From Brevibacterium marinum (GTDB lineage: Bacteria > Actinomycetota > Actinomycetes > Actinomycetales > Brevibacteriaceae), in assembly GCF_011927955.1 (NCBI RefSeq), contig NZ_JAATJN010000001.1, positions 1,612,001-1,676,000 on the forward strand: a stretch of DNA of 64,000 bases, in the 5' to 3' direction. The notes below the pieces were generated by a model. That model saw nothing but the letters and a program-made list of their open reading frames with translations. It had not been told where the DNA came from and searched no databases. The translations under genes and the position numbers were made by a program. Of this stretch, positions 34,785 to 43,793 are shown in pieces. How positions within the stretch are numbered: the first letter of the stretch is position 1; every line of letters starts with the position of its first letter.

Positions 34785-36692
34785 GTGAGCCTCATTACTC
34801 GACTGTTCCATGGCGGTCCTGAAGCCACTCGGGAGAAGGTCGAACGCAAGGTTCCCATTGGGACCGACGCGGTGCATGTCTACAACGCCATCTGGGGTAT
34901 TCCCGAATCCATCGGAGGGATGACGACGGCGGCACTGCGTAGGATCCGCAGTTTTCAGGAGTTCGGCCAGCCACTGTCGCAGACGCTGCTGACCTTCAGT
35001 CCTCGAATGGATGTAGACGCGACCCGTGCCCGGCTTGTCTCCGAAGGACGGATGAACGAGACCGTCGAGCTCGCCAACATCTGGCAGGACCTGAGAACGA
35101 GATCTGACTTTGAGCTCGCCTCGCTAAGTGGAAAGGCGCCGACAGACCCCGTGCCCGAAGCCGACGGCGAAGTCGAGAGCATCACCGAGTTCTACGATGT
35201 ATTCCGCAAAACGAGCACCGGCAGAATCATCCGCCGCGACTATCTTCGGGCCGATAACAGCCTGTTGCTCACTGATGTGCAAGATCCGAAGATCGGGCGT
35301 CGATTCATTCTCCACTCGGCAGCGGGCGATCCGATTGTCGAATGGAATCGTCCACGTGACTTCTACAATGCCTGGATCTCAGCGACGATCACTGAGGAAC
35401 CCGCTGTCCTCATTGTGGATGACAAGAAAATCAGCGAATTCGTCCATGAGCCTTCGGCTCGGGCATTCGCGCTGGTTCTCTTTATGCACGGTTCCCACCT
35501 TCGCCAGCCCTGGAACGGCCCCCACGGGGAGTTCCTGCGAAGAAGGGTCGAGACCATGCGCAACTTCGATCGTTTCGACGCAGTAGGAATTCAGACTGAA
35601 CAACAAGCCGCTGCGATAACAGCGACTGGGATCTCCGGCGCCAACATCAACCTGCTCACCGGAGAGTTGCCTGCCGGTTCAGTGAAGTCCGAGGCCCGGC
35701 CCGGTCGCTCGACCAACAGCGCCGTGATGATCGCCAACCTCGTTCCGCTCAAACGTGTGGATCATGCGATCCGAGCTGTGGCGCTGCTGAAGGACAGGGG
35801 GACGGACATTACGCTTACTGTTCTGGGAGAAGGCGCTGAACGAAATACCCTCGAACAGCTCGTCGCGGACCTCAACGTGGGTGACCGCGTCGAGCTCCCG
35901 GGATATGTCAACGATGTTCCGGCACGACTGCAGTCCGCCTCCTTTTCCATGCTGACAAGCACCAGCGAAGGCTTGCCGCTGTCTATGATGGAGTCAATGG
36001 GTGCTGGATGTGTTCCCATTGTCTATGACATCACGTACGGTCCTAGGGACCTGGTGGAGCAGGGACAGAATGGCTTCATCACTCCTCGAAATGACATCGA
36101 GGCATTGGCCGAACAGATTGAGGGCTTTCTGCAGCTCGGCAGTGAGAGAATCGCCTCAATGCGTGCCGCCGCGATGGAGACCGTCGAACAGTATCTTCCC
36201 GAAGCTGGCTATCGGCGATGGCAGAAAGTGTTGGAAACGTTGGAGTTGGCTCCGCTGCCGAATATCGATGCTCGAGAAACTGGCCAAACGATCACGGCGA
36301 AAACGCTGGGCGTTATCCCAGCTGCTCACGGAACCCGGATCGACCTTGAGTTCAGTCAGATACACGAGTCGACAGCGGATTCCTTGCAGATGGTCCTCAC
36401 CGCACGGAGACGGAACACGTACTTTCTATGTACCGATCCGGCTGTCGAACGGAGACCGTTCGGACGGGGGACTGTCATCACTTTCGATATCGACGACGAC
36501 AAGTTCTCCGAATCCAAGGACGAGACATTCGATGTCTTCCTTCGACGCCCACGTGATCCGTGGAATGCGAAACGCAGAATTCGTCCTCCGAAGGACTACG
36601 GGCCCGAGAACGTCGGCTCACGCGAGTGGTACTCGACGAGGCTCGGCAACTTCTCCGTTCGTCCCGGCGACTGGATTGAGTCCAGGAGCTGA
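34785..36692 (+). CDS. GT4 glycosyltransferase, TagE-like, second copy
   Basis: 635 residues, a paralogue of the GT4 at 23904-25814 along its whole length. The early WGIPESIGGMTTAALRRI matches the WGI...GGMTT start of the other. The GT4 site is STSEGLPLSMMESMGAGCVP near residue 391, then LVEQGQNGFITPRND. The C-terminal beta-rich domain is conserved. It probably adds a second sugar type or linkage to the polymer. The start is GTG after AGGAAGGAA. Its stop is only 2 bp from the stop of the convergent gene at 36695, leaving no room for a terminator. Confidence 0.85.
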   Translation: MSLITRLFHGGPEATREKVERKVPIGTDAVHVYNAIWGIPESIGGMTTAALRRIRSFQEFGQPLSQTLLTFSPRMDVDATRARLVSEGRMNETVELANIWQDLRTRSDFELASLSGKAPTDPVPEADGEVESITEFYDVFRKTSTGRIIRRDYLRADNSLLLTDVQDPKIGRRFILHSAAGDPIVEWNRPRDFYNAWISATITEEPAVLIVDDKKISEFVHEPSARAFALVLFMHGSHLRQPWNGPHGEFLRRRVETMRNFDRFDAVGIQTEQQAAAITATGISGANINLLTGELPAGSVKSEARPGRSTNSAVMIANLVPLKRVDHAIRAVALLKDRGTDITLTVLGEGAERNTLEQLVADLNVGDRVELPGYVNDVPARLQSASFSMLTSTSEGLPLSMMESMGAGCVPIVYDITYGPRDLVEQGQNGFITPRNDIEALAEQIEGFLQLGSERIASMRAAAMETVEQYLPEAGYRRWQKVLETLELAPLPNIDARETGQTITAKTLGVIPAAHGTRIDLEFSQIHESTADSLQMVLTARRRNTYFLCTDPAVERRPFGRGTVITFDIDDDKFSESKDETFDVFLRRPRDPWNAKRRIRPPKDYGPENVGSREWYSTRLGNFSVRPGDWIESRS

Positions 36693-36694
36693 GC

Positions 36695-37975
36695 TTACTC
36701 GTCGCTGGCCTCGGCGTTGGTGCTCTCGAAATGATATGTCGTCATGTCGGAAGTTCTATTGGCGATCAGCGTGCTGATGGCCTCAGTGAAGAGAACTGTT
36801 GAGGTTCCCTTCTTTCCTTCGCCGAAATAGTGGCGGCGCAGTTCCTGGCGAGAATCGGCCGAGATGTCGTTCGTCAGCATTTCCCGCAGCAGTGCATCCG
36901 TCTGTCCCACTGTCGAGCCATCGATGATCGGCGTAGCCCGGCTGATCGGTGCCTCATCGTTGAGCTTGGCCGTGTCGTCGCGACGGTCCGTCAGAATCAG
37001 TGGCTTCTCCGGTTGCAGATAGAGGTAGTCGAGGCCGACACTGGAGATGTCGGTGACGAGCAGGTCGACAGCGTCGAACATCGCCAGAATGTCGCCTTCC
37101 ATCAGAATCTGGTGCTGCAGGGATTCGTCGGTGATGGATTCGTTGGCGGTCTCGATGAGTGCGATGATCCGCGCATTCGACTCTGCCAGTGCAGCATCTT
37201 TGGATGCAGCCACACGTGGATGCGGCTTGTAGATGACACGAGTACCGTCAATGGCCAACGCGGCTTCGACGATTTTTGGGCCGAACAGATCGACCGAGGT
37301 GTAATTGTTCGCGTCGTTCTCGCCCTCCCATGTCGGTGCGTACATGATTGTATTCATCGACGAGGTTTCCAATTCTGGGGGCCTGTCGATGTCCAACTGG
37401 GGCCTTCCGATCTTCATAAGGGCGGCTTCGTCGAAATCGACGAGTGATTTACGATACCGGTTGATCGCGGCGTCACCGGCGACGAAGACTTTGTCGTACG
37501 ACTTGGCTTGGTTGGAGACCATGCTGAGCTTGTCAGATTCACCATGGTTGACATGAACATGGACCATGGGCGCGAACCCGAGGGACTGGAAGTTCGACAT
37601 CCCGTTGTTGACGTAGAGGGCAAGCTTGAAATCGTTGGCATGGTAGAAGGTGTGGAGCGGGTCGAATCTGCGTTTGAGCACCATTGGCAGTCGTGTCAGT
37701 CGACGGGCTTGGAGTAACGCTGATGGTTTGCGCAGCACGAGTACCACTCGGTGCGTTCTGTGAAGTTCTTCGAGAACCGGAATCCACTGGCTGAGCTGAT
37801 AGAACTTCGGCTTACGATCCCCGAAGTAGACGACCACCTCAGCTTTGACGTAGCTCCCGTCGTACTCATCTTCAAGCTGTTGCCAGCGCTCTGTGCCCCT
37901 GATCCACTTGCTGGTCTTTTTCCACGCAGACGACCGCACAGCTTTCAGGGCTGCCTTACGAACCAGGTTTTTCAC
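36695..37975 (-). CDS. CDP-glycerol glycerophosphotransferase family protein, second copy
   Basis: 426 residues, a paralogue of 26065-27327. Conserved segments are VHVNHGESDKLSMVSNQ, KIGRPQLDIDR, YAPTWEGEN, YKPHPRVAASKD and VTDISSVGLDYLYLQPEKP (polyol-phosphate transferase acid/Ser region). It is the only intact member of the first part of the cluster on the minus strand. I use the GTG at 37975, which has AAAGG 6 bp upstream. A TTG at 38023 would add 16 residues. It probably transfers a polyol phosphate from a CDP-polyol to the growing chain. Confidence 0.84.
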   Translation of the reverse strand: MKNLVRKAALKAVRSSAWKKTSKWIRGTERWQQLEDEYDGSYVKAEVVVYFGDRKPKFYQLSQWIPVLEELHRTHRVVLVLRKPSALLQARRLTRLPMVLKRRFDPLHTFYHANDFKLALYVNNGMSNFQSLGFAPMVHVHVNHGESDKLSMVSNQAKSYDKVFVAGDAAINRYRKSLVDFDEAALMKIGRPQLDIDRPPELETSSMNTIMYAPTWEGENDANNYTSVDLFGPKIVEAALAIDGTRVIYKPHPRVAASKDAALAESNARIIALIETANESITDESLQHQILMEGDILAMFDAVDLLVTDISSVGLDYLYLQPEKPLILTDRRDDTAKLNDEAPISRATPIIDGSTVGQTDALLREMLTNDISADSRQELRRHYFGEGKKGTSTVLFTEAISTLIANRTSDMTTYHFESTNAEASDE

Positions 37976-38613
37976 AGGGGGCCTTTCGAAATCGGAGGCG
38001 AGCTTGTCGAGTCTTCCTCGCAAAGCATGCCACCCAACATGGTACCGGCAAAACCCGAGAGACGACCCTGCGGGAGGCTCGCCGAGCAGTAAGAATCAGA
38101 ACCGGTGGTGAGCCTCCGAGACAGACGCTTCGGTTACTCGTGCGGATGCGACTACTCACCCGGGGAGACTGATTGAGCAGATTCGCAGGCGGTGGTGCCG
38201 ACGGACCATTGATGAAGGAACGTGACCTGCTGCGGCATGGTTGAAAAGGAAGAATATGGCCGGTGCCCGCGGCAGCGTCGGCTGGAGCGGCGATATCTGT
38301 TACAAGACGGCAGAAGAGCGCACCCAAGTGTTCAGCCCCGAGGACTGCAAACACGATTGACAGCTCGATACGGGACAGTGCCCGATACGGGACATCAGGA
38401 GAAGAAGTTGAAATCTTCACGATGCTGCATCGGCAGTGACGAAATACGAGGGCGCTCGTAGTCAGCTGTCTGTATTCAGTGGGCTCATCTGGAGTTCGAT
38501 ATTCCTTCACGTGGGAGGTGGTGCGGACACAAGGCACATGTTGTCGGTTCGGTGCTGTTATGCTGTCTAAATTACGAAACGGTGAACAACGCGCTACAAA
38601 CAGGTAAGCGCGC
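37976..38613. other. 638-bp intergenic region between divergent transferase genes
   Basis: I see no credible gene here. It should hold the promoters of both divergent polyol-phosphate transferase genes. Visible items are a TTGACA hexamer at 38357-38362, the direct repeat of CGATACGGGACA described separately, and an AT-rich stretch around 38559-38580 before the plus-strand gene. No complete -35/-10 pair was found. Confidence 0.5.
38366..38394. repeat. Direct repeat of CGATACGGGACA, 17-bp period
   Basis: Two perfect 12-bp copies (38366-38377, 38383-38394) lie in the intergenic region just after a TTGACA. A 17-bp period of direct repeats could be a regulator binding site; this is inference. Confidence 0.5.
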
Positions 38614-40428
38614 ATGACGAGGGGCATTGTGACAGTAGAACTAAGAATAGTCGACATCACGTGGGAGCGAGTGAACCTCAGCTTCGTTGTCGAATGTCCA
38701 GACGAAGAGGTCGACGCGTTCTACCTGACCTCGAATGCGAACCCCGGCGAGAAACTCTATCCGGTCGGTTTCGAGCAAGTTGCGCCGGGTCACTACCACT
38801 TGAATATCAATGTCACTCGATTCAACCGTCGTGGCCAAGTTCCCAACGGTACCTACTTCTTAGTGGCGCTGTCTGGCGAAGAGATGCATTTCGGCAACTT
38901 CCCTCTCGCTCGAGTCCGAGAGCTGGACGACAAATCGCGTGCATTCGTCTATAACAAGAACCGGTCAGCTTATACTGTGACGTTCGGAATCTCGGACGAT
39001 GATGAAGCTCCCTACTTCCTGATGCGTACCTATTCGTTCGGCCGGTCAGCGGGCAAGCCATCATCTCGCCGCGCTCGGTTGAAGTCCAAGGCTCGTTCGA
39101 AATGGACGAAAACAAAGAGAAAGGCGTTGCGCACAGTCTTTGCGGTCGCGGCGAGGACCCGTCCTGAAAAAGGGAACAACGTGCTGTTCGCTTCCGAAGC
39201 GAGACCGAACATGCAGGGAAACCTCAAAGCCGTCCATGACAGAATGCTTGAGCGAGGCCTCGACAAGGATTTCAACTTCGGCTACTCCTTCAGAACCGGC
39301 AGGACCAGTTCTCGACAGAATGCGCTGAATCTGGCCTGGCAGATGGGCAAAGCCAATACCGTTTTGATCGACGACTACTTCGCCGTTCTCAAAGATCTTG
39401 GTGACAGGAACACCCAAAAGATCGTTCAACTGTGGCACGCCGGCAGCGGGTTCAAATCCGTTGGGTACAGCCGATTCGGGCAGTACGGGTCGCCGAATCT
39501 TCGCAACGCCCACCGTTTGTACTCATTTGCCATAAGTGGGTCACAACATCTGCGTGATGTCTACAGTGAAGCATTCGGCATCGAGCGAGAGGCCATCCTA
39601 GCCACAGGCTTGCCCCGAATCGATGGATTTCTGCGTGAAGGACGTGCTGAAGAGGTGCGTACTGAATTCGAGGAATCGTTCCCAGACGCCGCGGGGAAGA
39701 GGAAGATCCTTCTGGCTCCGACTTTCCGTGGCCGAGGGTCGGGCGATGCGCATTACGACTATGACGAGATTGACTTCCCCACACTGTACGAGGCGTGTGG
39801 GGAAGACACTGTCGTACTTTTCCGCCAACATCATTTCATTCCTGAACCGGCGCCAATCCCTGACGAGTTCCGCGATCGACTCATTGACGTAGCTGCTTGC
39901 CCGGACACCAACGATCTGCTGTTGATTTCCGACGTTCTCATCACTGACTATTCATCGGTCATCTACGAATACTCGTTGCTTGAAAGACCCATGATCTTCT
40001 TTGCCTACGATCTCGAAACATACTCAGCAACGCGTGGGATGCACAGGGCGTACGAAGATGCGGCTCCCGGCAGCATCGCCACTACATTCGACGATCTGGT
40101 TGAACTTATTCGTGAACCCAATCTGAGCGTTGAGAAGACGAAGCAGTTTGTCCGTGAGAACTTCGACTACGTCGATACCAGCAATTCGGACCGTGTCATC
40201 GATTCGCTGATCCTTGCGGACCCGGTCGTCGAACACGCGCCTTCTGGCCCCCTTCGATACGAGGACCTGATCGAGGGTGACCTCGAAGAGGACCCGTCCA
40301 GCGACGACGAAGAGGGACTGGGGCACACGGACGAAGAGCACAGCTCGGAAACATCGGTCGATGATGAGAACTCAGTAGACACTGCAGAAGAAGAGAACGA
40401 GGAGAACGTATGGCAAACATCGCAATAG
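38614..40428 (+). CDS. CDP-glycerol glycerophosphotransferase, TagF/TarL-like polymerase
   Basis: 604 residues. An N-terminal beta-rich domain (about 1-130) and a basic linker (about 140-185) precede the canonical Glyphos_transf domain (about 190-540): QLWHAGSGFKSVG with catalytic His near 275, ATGLPRIDGFLR, LLAPTFRGRGSGDAHYDYDE, RQHHF and SDVLITDYSSVIYEYSLLERP. It is the closest here to classical teichoic acid polymerases. The last 50 residues are extremely acidic and overlap the next gene by 19 bp. The ATG at 38614 is used; a GTG at 38629 with GAGGGG is a fair alternative. Confidence 0.9.
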   Translation: MTRGIVTVELRIVDITWERVNLSFVVECPDEEVDAFYLTSNANPGEKLYPVGFEQVAPGHYHLNINVTRFNRRGQVPNGTYFLVALSGEEMHFGNFPLARVRELDDKSRAFVYNKNRSAYTVTFGISDDDEAPYFLMRTYSFGRSAGKPSSRRARLKSKARSKWTKTKRKALRTVFAVAARTRPEKGNNVLFASEARPNMQGNLKAVHDRMLERGLDKDFNFGYSFRTGRTSSRQNALNLAWQMGKANTVLIDDYFAVLKDLGDRNTQKIVQLWHAGSGFKSVGYSRFGQYGSPNLRNAHRLYSFAISGSQHLRDVYSEAFGIEREAILATGLPRIDGFLREGRAEEVRTEFEESFPDAAGKRKILLAPTFRGRGSGDAHYDYDEIDFPTLYEACGEDTVVLFRQHHFIPEPAPIPDEFRDRLIDVAACPDTNDLLLISDVLITDYSSVIYEYSLLERPMIFFAYDLETYSATRGMHRAYEDAAPGSIATTFDDLVELIREPNLSVEKTKQFVRENFDYVDTSNSDRVIDSLILADPVVEHAPSGPLRYEDLIEGDLEEDPSSDDEEGLGHTDEEHSSETSVDDENSVDTAEEENEENVWQTSQ

Positions 40429-41135
40429 TCTTTGCTGGAGGAGTCGGCGCCAGAATGGCGCACAGTTCTCGCCCGAAGCAGTTTCTCGAGATCCACGGGC
40501 GCCCGGTTATCGTCCACACACTCGACATATTCCAGCAGCATCCAGAGATTGATGCAATCGCCGTTGCTATTCTTCCGCAGTTTCGTGATCAGCTTGAAAG
40601 ACTGATCAAGCGATACGAACTGGACAAGGTCTCGTGGATCGTTGACGGAGGGTCGACTGGGCAAGAATCTCGGCACAATGCTCTGAAGGTCGTCGCCGAA
40701 AACAACGACGATCCGAACAGCCTGGTACTCATCCACGACGGAGTTCGTCCGCTCATTGACGCAGAACTCGTGTCTCGCAATATCGAGAGTGCACTCGAAC
40801 ATGGATCTGCCGTCACGTGCACCAAAATGACAGAGACCGTGGTTGTCGAAGATGGAGCCGGGATCAAAGACGTCATCCCACGTGACCCTCTGTGGACCGC
40901 ACAAGCACCGCAGACCTTCCGCCTCAAGGATGCGCTTGCCGGGTACGATCGTGCAGTAGCAGAAGGAGAGCACGACTCAATCGACACGTGCACGCTTATG
41001 CACGGATTTGGCTATGACGTTCACCGTGTTGAGGGACCGCGTACGAATATCAAGATCACTACGGCCTCCGACTACTACGTATGCAGGACGTTTCTCACCC
41101 TGATCGAGGATCGGGAGGCCTTCGGTGGGAATTGA
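40410..41135 (+). CDS. TarI/IspD-like cytidylyltransferase
   Basis: 241 residues, GT-A nucleotidyltransferase. IVFAGGVGARMAHSSRPKQF is the CTP-binding loop, IHDGVRPLID the metal site, TAQAPQTFRL and NIKITTASDY close the active site. The family makes CDP-methylerythritol (IspD) or CDP-ribitol (TarI). Genomic position inside a polyol-phosphate cluster argues for a CDP-polyol for the wall polymer rather than isoprenoid synthesis. No TarJ-type alcohol dehydrogenase follows; instead an extended SDR gene overlaps its end by 11 bp. That leaves the polyol open: ribitol, mannitol or another. Confidence 0.85.
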   Translation: MANIAIVFAGGVGARMAHSSRPKQFLEIHGRPVIVHTLDIFQQHPEIDAIAVAILPQFRDQLERLIKRYELDKVSWIVDGGSTGQESRHNALKVVAENNDDPNSLVLIHDGVRPLIDAELVSRNIESALEHGSAVTCTKMTETVVVEDGAGIKDVIPRDPLWTAQAPQTFRLKDALAGYDRAVAEGEHDSIDTCTLMHGFGYDVHRVEGPRTNIKITTASDYYVCRTFLTLIEDREAFGGN

Positions 41136-42237
41136 TGAGGTTCGGGCTACCGAAGTCAGTGCAGCTGACGACATCGTCCTTTTCGACTCGCCCGTCTTCG
41201 CTGAAGACGTCGCGCGAATAGCTGCGGCTGAACTGCCGTGGGAGAAGTTCCGCGGGGCTGAGATCTTGGTTACCGGTGCCTCGGGCATGATTCCGATGTA
41301 TATACTCGGCGCGTTGCTTGCGGCGAACGACGCCCACGATCTCGGTATGCGAGTGTCGGGGATGGTGCGCAGCCCGGAGAAGGCGAGAGCCCGGTTGGGG
41401 AGTGCCCTCGAACGGTCTGATTTCACACTCGTCGAGGCTGATGTCGTCGAGGTCCAGGAATTCGACCGTCAGTATTCGACGGTATTTCACGGGGCGTCAC
41501 CTGCACGACCGACTCTGCATAAGAGCTCGCCGGTCACAACGCTTAAAGCCAATGCTCTGGGGACGATCAATCTCCTCGACGCATTGGTCGCTGTCGAGGG
41601 CGATTCCTTCGTGCTCCTGTCATCGTCCGAGGTCTACGGTGCCGTTACAGATACCGATCTGATCCGGGAAGACGATCAGGGCACTCTTCAGCACTTCGCG
41701 CCTCGTGCTAGCTATTCCGAAGGCAAGCGGATGGCAGAAACTGCGCTCGCTGCATATGCCGATGAGTTCGGAATTCGCGCTCTCAGTCTCCGCTTCGGCC
41801 ATATCTACGGTCCCGGGATGGCTCTCGACGACGGGAGAGTTCAGGCGGACTTCCTCGCAGATGTCGTTCGCGATCGAAATATCCGTATGATGAGTGCTGG
41901 AGCGCCTACCAGAACATATACATATGTCGCTGATGCTGTGCTGGGCCTCTTCTATGCATACCTTCGAGGCGAGAACCAGGTGTACAACGTGGCAGATCCA
42001 AATGGGAACGTGAGCATTCGCGAACTCGCCGAGACCTTTGCAGCGGCTCGGCCCGAAAAGCAGCTCGCGCTCGAGTTCGTCAACCCGGAGGACGCACGAT
42101 CCTTCTCTCCTGTGGCATCTCTCGGCCTCGACTCACGCCGACTCTCTTCGGATGGTTGGAGAGCGGAGACGTCGCTGTCCGAAGGAGTGTCCAGAACGGT
42201 GCGATCCTTCGAGGACGGCCCTCTCATACAGGGCTGA
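41125..42237 (+). CDS. NAD-dependent epimerase/dehydratase (extended SDR)
   Basis: 370 residues. ILVTGASGMIPMYILGALLA is a Gly-rich NAD loop (about residue 48), VFHGASPARPTLHKSSP follows, then LLSSSEVYGAV with Ser and the catalytic YSEGKRMAE (Tyr-x3-Lys). SLRFGHIYGPGM, TYTYVADAVLG and YNVADPNGNVSIRELAE are typical of nucleotide-sugar epimerases, dehydratases and decarboxylases. The GTG start lies inside the cytidylyltransferase gene, so the two are tightly coupled and likely work on the same precursor. The reaction cannot be assigned. Confidence 0.83.
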   Translation: MGIDEVRATEVSAADDIVLFDSPVFAEDVARIAAAELPWEKFRGAEILVTGASGMIPMYILGALLAANDAHDLGMRVSGMVRSPEKARARLGSALERSDFTLVEADVVEVQEFDRQYSTVFHGASPARPTLHKSSPVTTLKANALGTINLLDALVAVEGDSFVLLSSSEVYGAVTDTDLIREDDQGTLQHFAPRASYSEGKRMAETALAAYADEFGIRALSLRFGHIYGPGMALDDGRVQADFLADVVRDRNIRMMSAGAPTRTYTYVADAVLGLFYAYLRGENQVYNVADPNGNVSIRELAETFAAARPEKQLALEFVNPEDARSFSPVASLGLDSRRLSSDGWRAETSLSEGVSRTVRSFEDGPLIQG

Positions 42238-42314
42238 GCACGCGAGATAAGCGATAGAACCAACCGAATATTTCCGGCGTCATCCGCCGCCACGATGAGG
42301 AGACCTGAACCATC

Positions 42315-43763
42315 ATGAGCCCCCTTCGCATACTGTTGTTGACGAACCGAGATTCGGACAACGTCGGTGATCAGATCATCGAGGCGACTGTCATCTCTAT
42401 CGTCAAGGGCGTGATGAAGAATCTCGGCTTCGCTTCTGATGACTTCACCATCTCCAGCCGTGCAGCAGGGATCATCTCAAAAAGGTATATGAAGTCGAAA
42501 GACCCTGAGCTGCTTACGCCGGCGCGGGAAGCGATCTCCAAAGCTGATCTGCTCATCTTCGGGGGAGCCCCGCTCTTCAACTATGCGTATCAGAACTTCT
42601 ATCTGCGGACGATCTACACACTCGAGCTTGCCCAGGAATACGGAGTTCCGGTCCTGTTCTCGAGCATCGGAGTCGAAAAGTTCGATGCCGACAACAAGAA
42701 GAGTCGTGCGCTCAAGAAAGCACTGTCATTGCCCGTCGTCCGACAGATCACTACGCGTGACGACATCGATTCGCTGCGTCTCTACGCCGAAGATACCGAC
42801 GTTCCAGTCGCCCACGTCGCAGATCCGGCGGTTTTGGCGGATATCGTCTACCGCAAGAAGCCTGAACCGGCGCCCGCACCTAAGCCCGCTCCCAAGCCCC
42901 CGCCGTCGGTACCATTGAGAGCCAAGCGCAAACTCAAGCGCATTACCCGTCGGATCCTCGGCCAGACGACCAACAGAACCACCGCGGCGCCGAAGTCGAC
43001 TCCGGCACCTGTTGTCAGCACGAAGGGACCGGTGCACCCCGTCACTGAAAGCCAGAAGCCAACGAAGAAGCGTATCGGCCTAGTTGTCACCCGTGCAGGT
43101 ATCTTTGCCGATAATGGGATCGACTTCAGCGAGGACGATCAGCGTCGTTTCTGGCTCGAGACAATAACGGAACTCGAGGATCGTGGTCTCGATTACCGCG
43201 TATTTACCACTGGGCACTTCTCCGATGAGGTGTTCCTTGACAGCCTCGTGAAGAACTTCGGGGTACCTGGTGGAAAGGTCGCCGTGACAGTGAATTCGCC
43301 GGACGAGCTCATCCGCGAACTGCGTGGGTGTGACGGCGTCATCGCATATCGCCTGCACGCTTCGATCACTTCCTTTGCTCTTGGCGTACCATCCATTGGA
43401 TTGTCCTGGAACTTCAAGGTGCCCTACTTCTATGAGTCCGTCGGCTACGGTCACCGTGCCCTCGACCATCAGCGCTGGACCGCCGCCGAGGTGGTTCCCG
43501 CGCTCGAAAAGGCACTGGCTGAAGGTGTTGAGAAGGACTATGACTTCTTGAAGTCTGTTTACGACACTCTGTTCACAGGTGTCAGGGGTGCGCTGGCACC
43601 TGAAAGTGATGCCAAACCGTATTCGTTCGACGAACTCTGGGAGGGCTTGCCCAGACAGGTTGCGACAGGTCCGAAGGGATACCGCGACAAGGTCAACCGC
43701 AAGTTGCGTCGAACCTATGAGAACTACCAGAAGCTTTCCGACGCGGTGCAGTCTGAAGCGTGA
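42315..43763 (+). CDS. Polysaccharide pyruvyl transferase family protein
   Basis: 482 residues. ILLLTNRDSDNVGDQIIEAT opens the domain (the N-x-GD signature), IFGGAPLFNYAYQNFYLRT follows, then VRQITTRDD, ITELEDRGLDYRVFTTGH and CDGVIAYRLHASITSFALGV with the conserved R-x-H. It should add a pyruvate ketal from phosphoenolpyruvate. Compared with its downstream copy it has an extra linker of about 65 residues (about 183-250) that is Pro/Ala/Lys-rich (PEPAPAPKPAPKPPP, then basic). It starts with ATG at 42315 after GAGGAG. Confidence 0.86.
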   Translation: MSPLRILLLTNRDSDNVGDQIIEATVISIVKGVMKNLGFASDDFTISSRAAGIISKRYMKSKDPELLTPAREAISKADLLIFGGAPLFNYAYQNFYLRTIYTLELAQEYGVPVLFSSIGVEKFDADNKKSRALKKALSLPVVRQITTRDDIDSLRLYAEDTDVPVAHVADPAVLADIVYRKKPEPAPAPKPAPKPPPSVPLRAKRKLKRITRRILGQTTNRTTAAPKSTPAPVVSTKGPVHPVTESQKPTKKRIGLVVTRAGIFADNGIDFSEDDQRRFWLETITELEDRGLDYRVFTTGHFSDEVFLDSLVKNFGVPGGKVAVTVNSPDELIRELRGCDGVIAYRLHASITSFALGVPSIGLSWNFKVPYFYESVGYGHRALDHQRWTAAEVVPALEKALAEGVEKDYDFLKSVYDTLFTGVRGALAPESDAKPYSFDELWEGLPRQVATGPKGYRDKVNRKLRRTYENYQKLSDAVQSEA

Positions 43764-43793
43764 CTGACAAATTCGACGAAGAAGGGCGATGCT

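Noticed and set aside
37956..38660. 234-codon minus-strand frame across the intergenic region
   Set aside because: It overlaps both flanking transferase genes, has no recognisable motif or ribosome site, and looks like chance openness.
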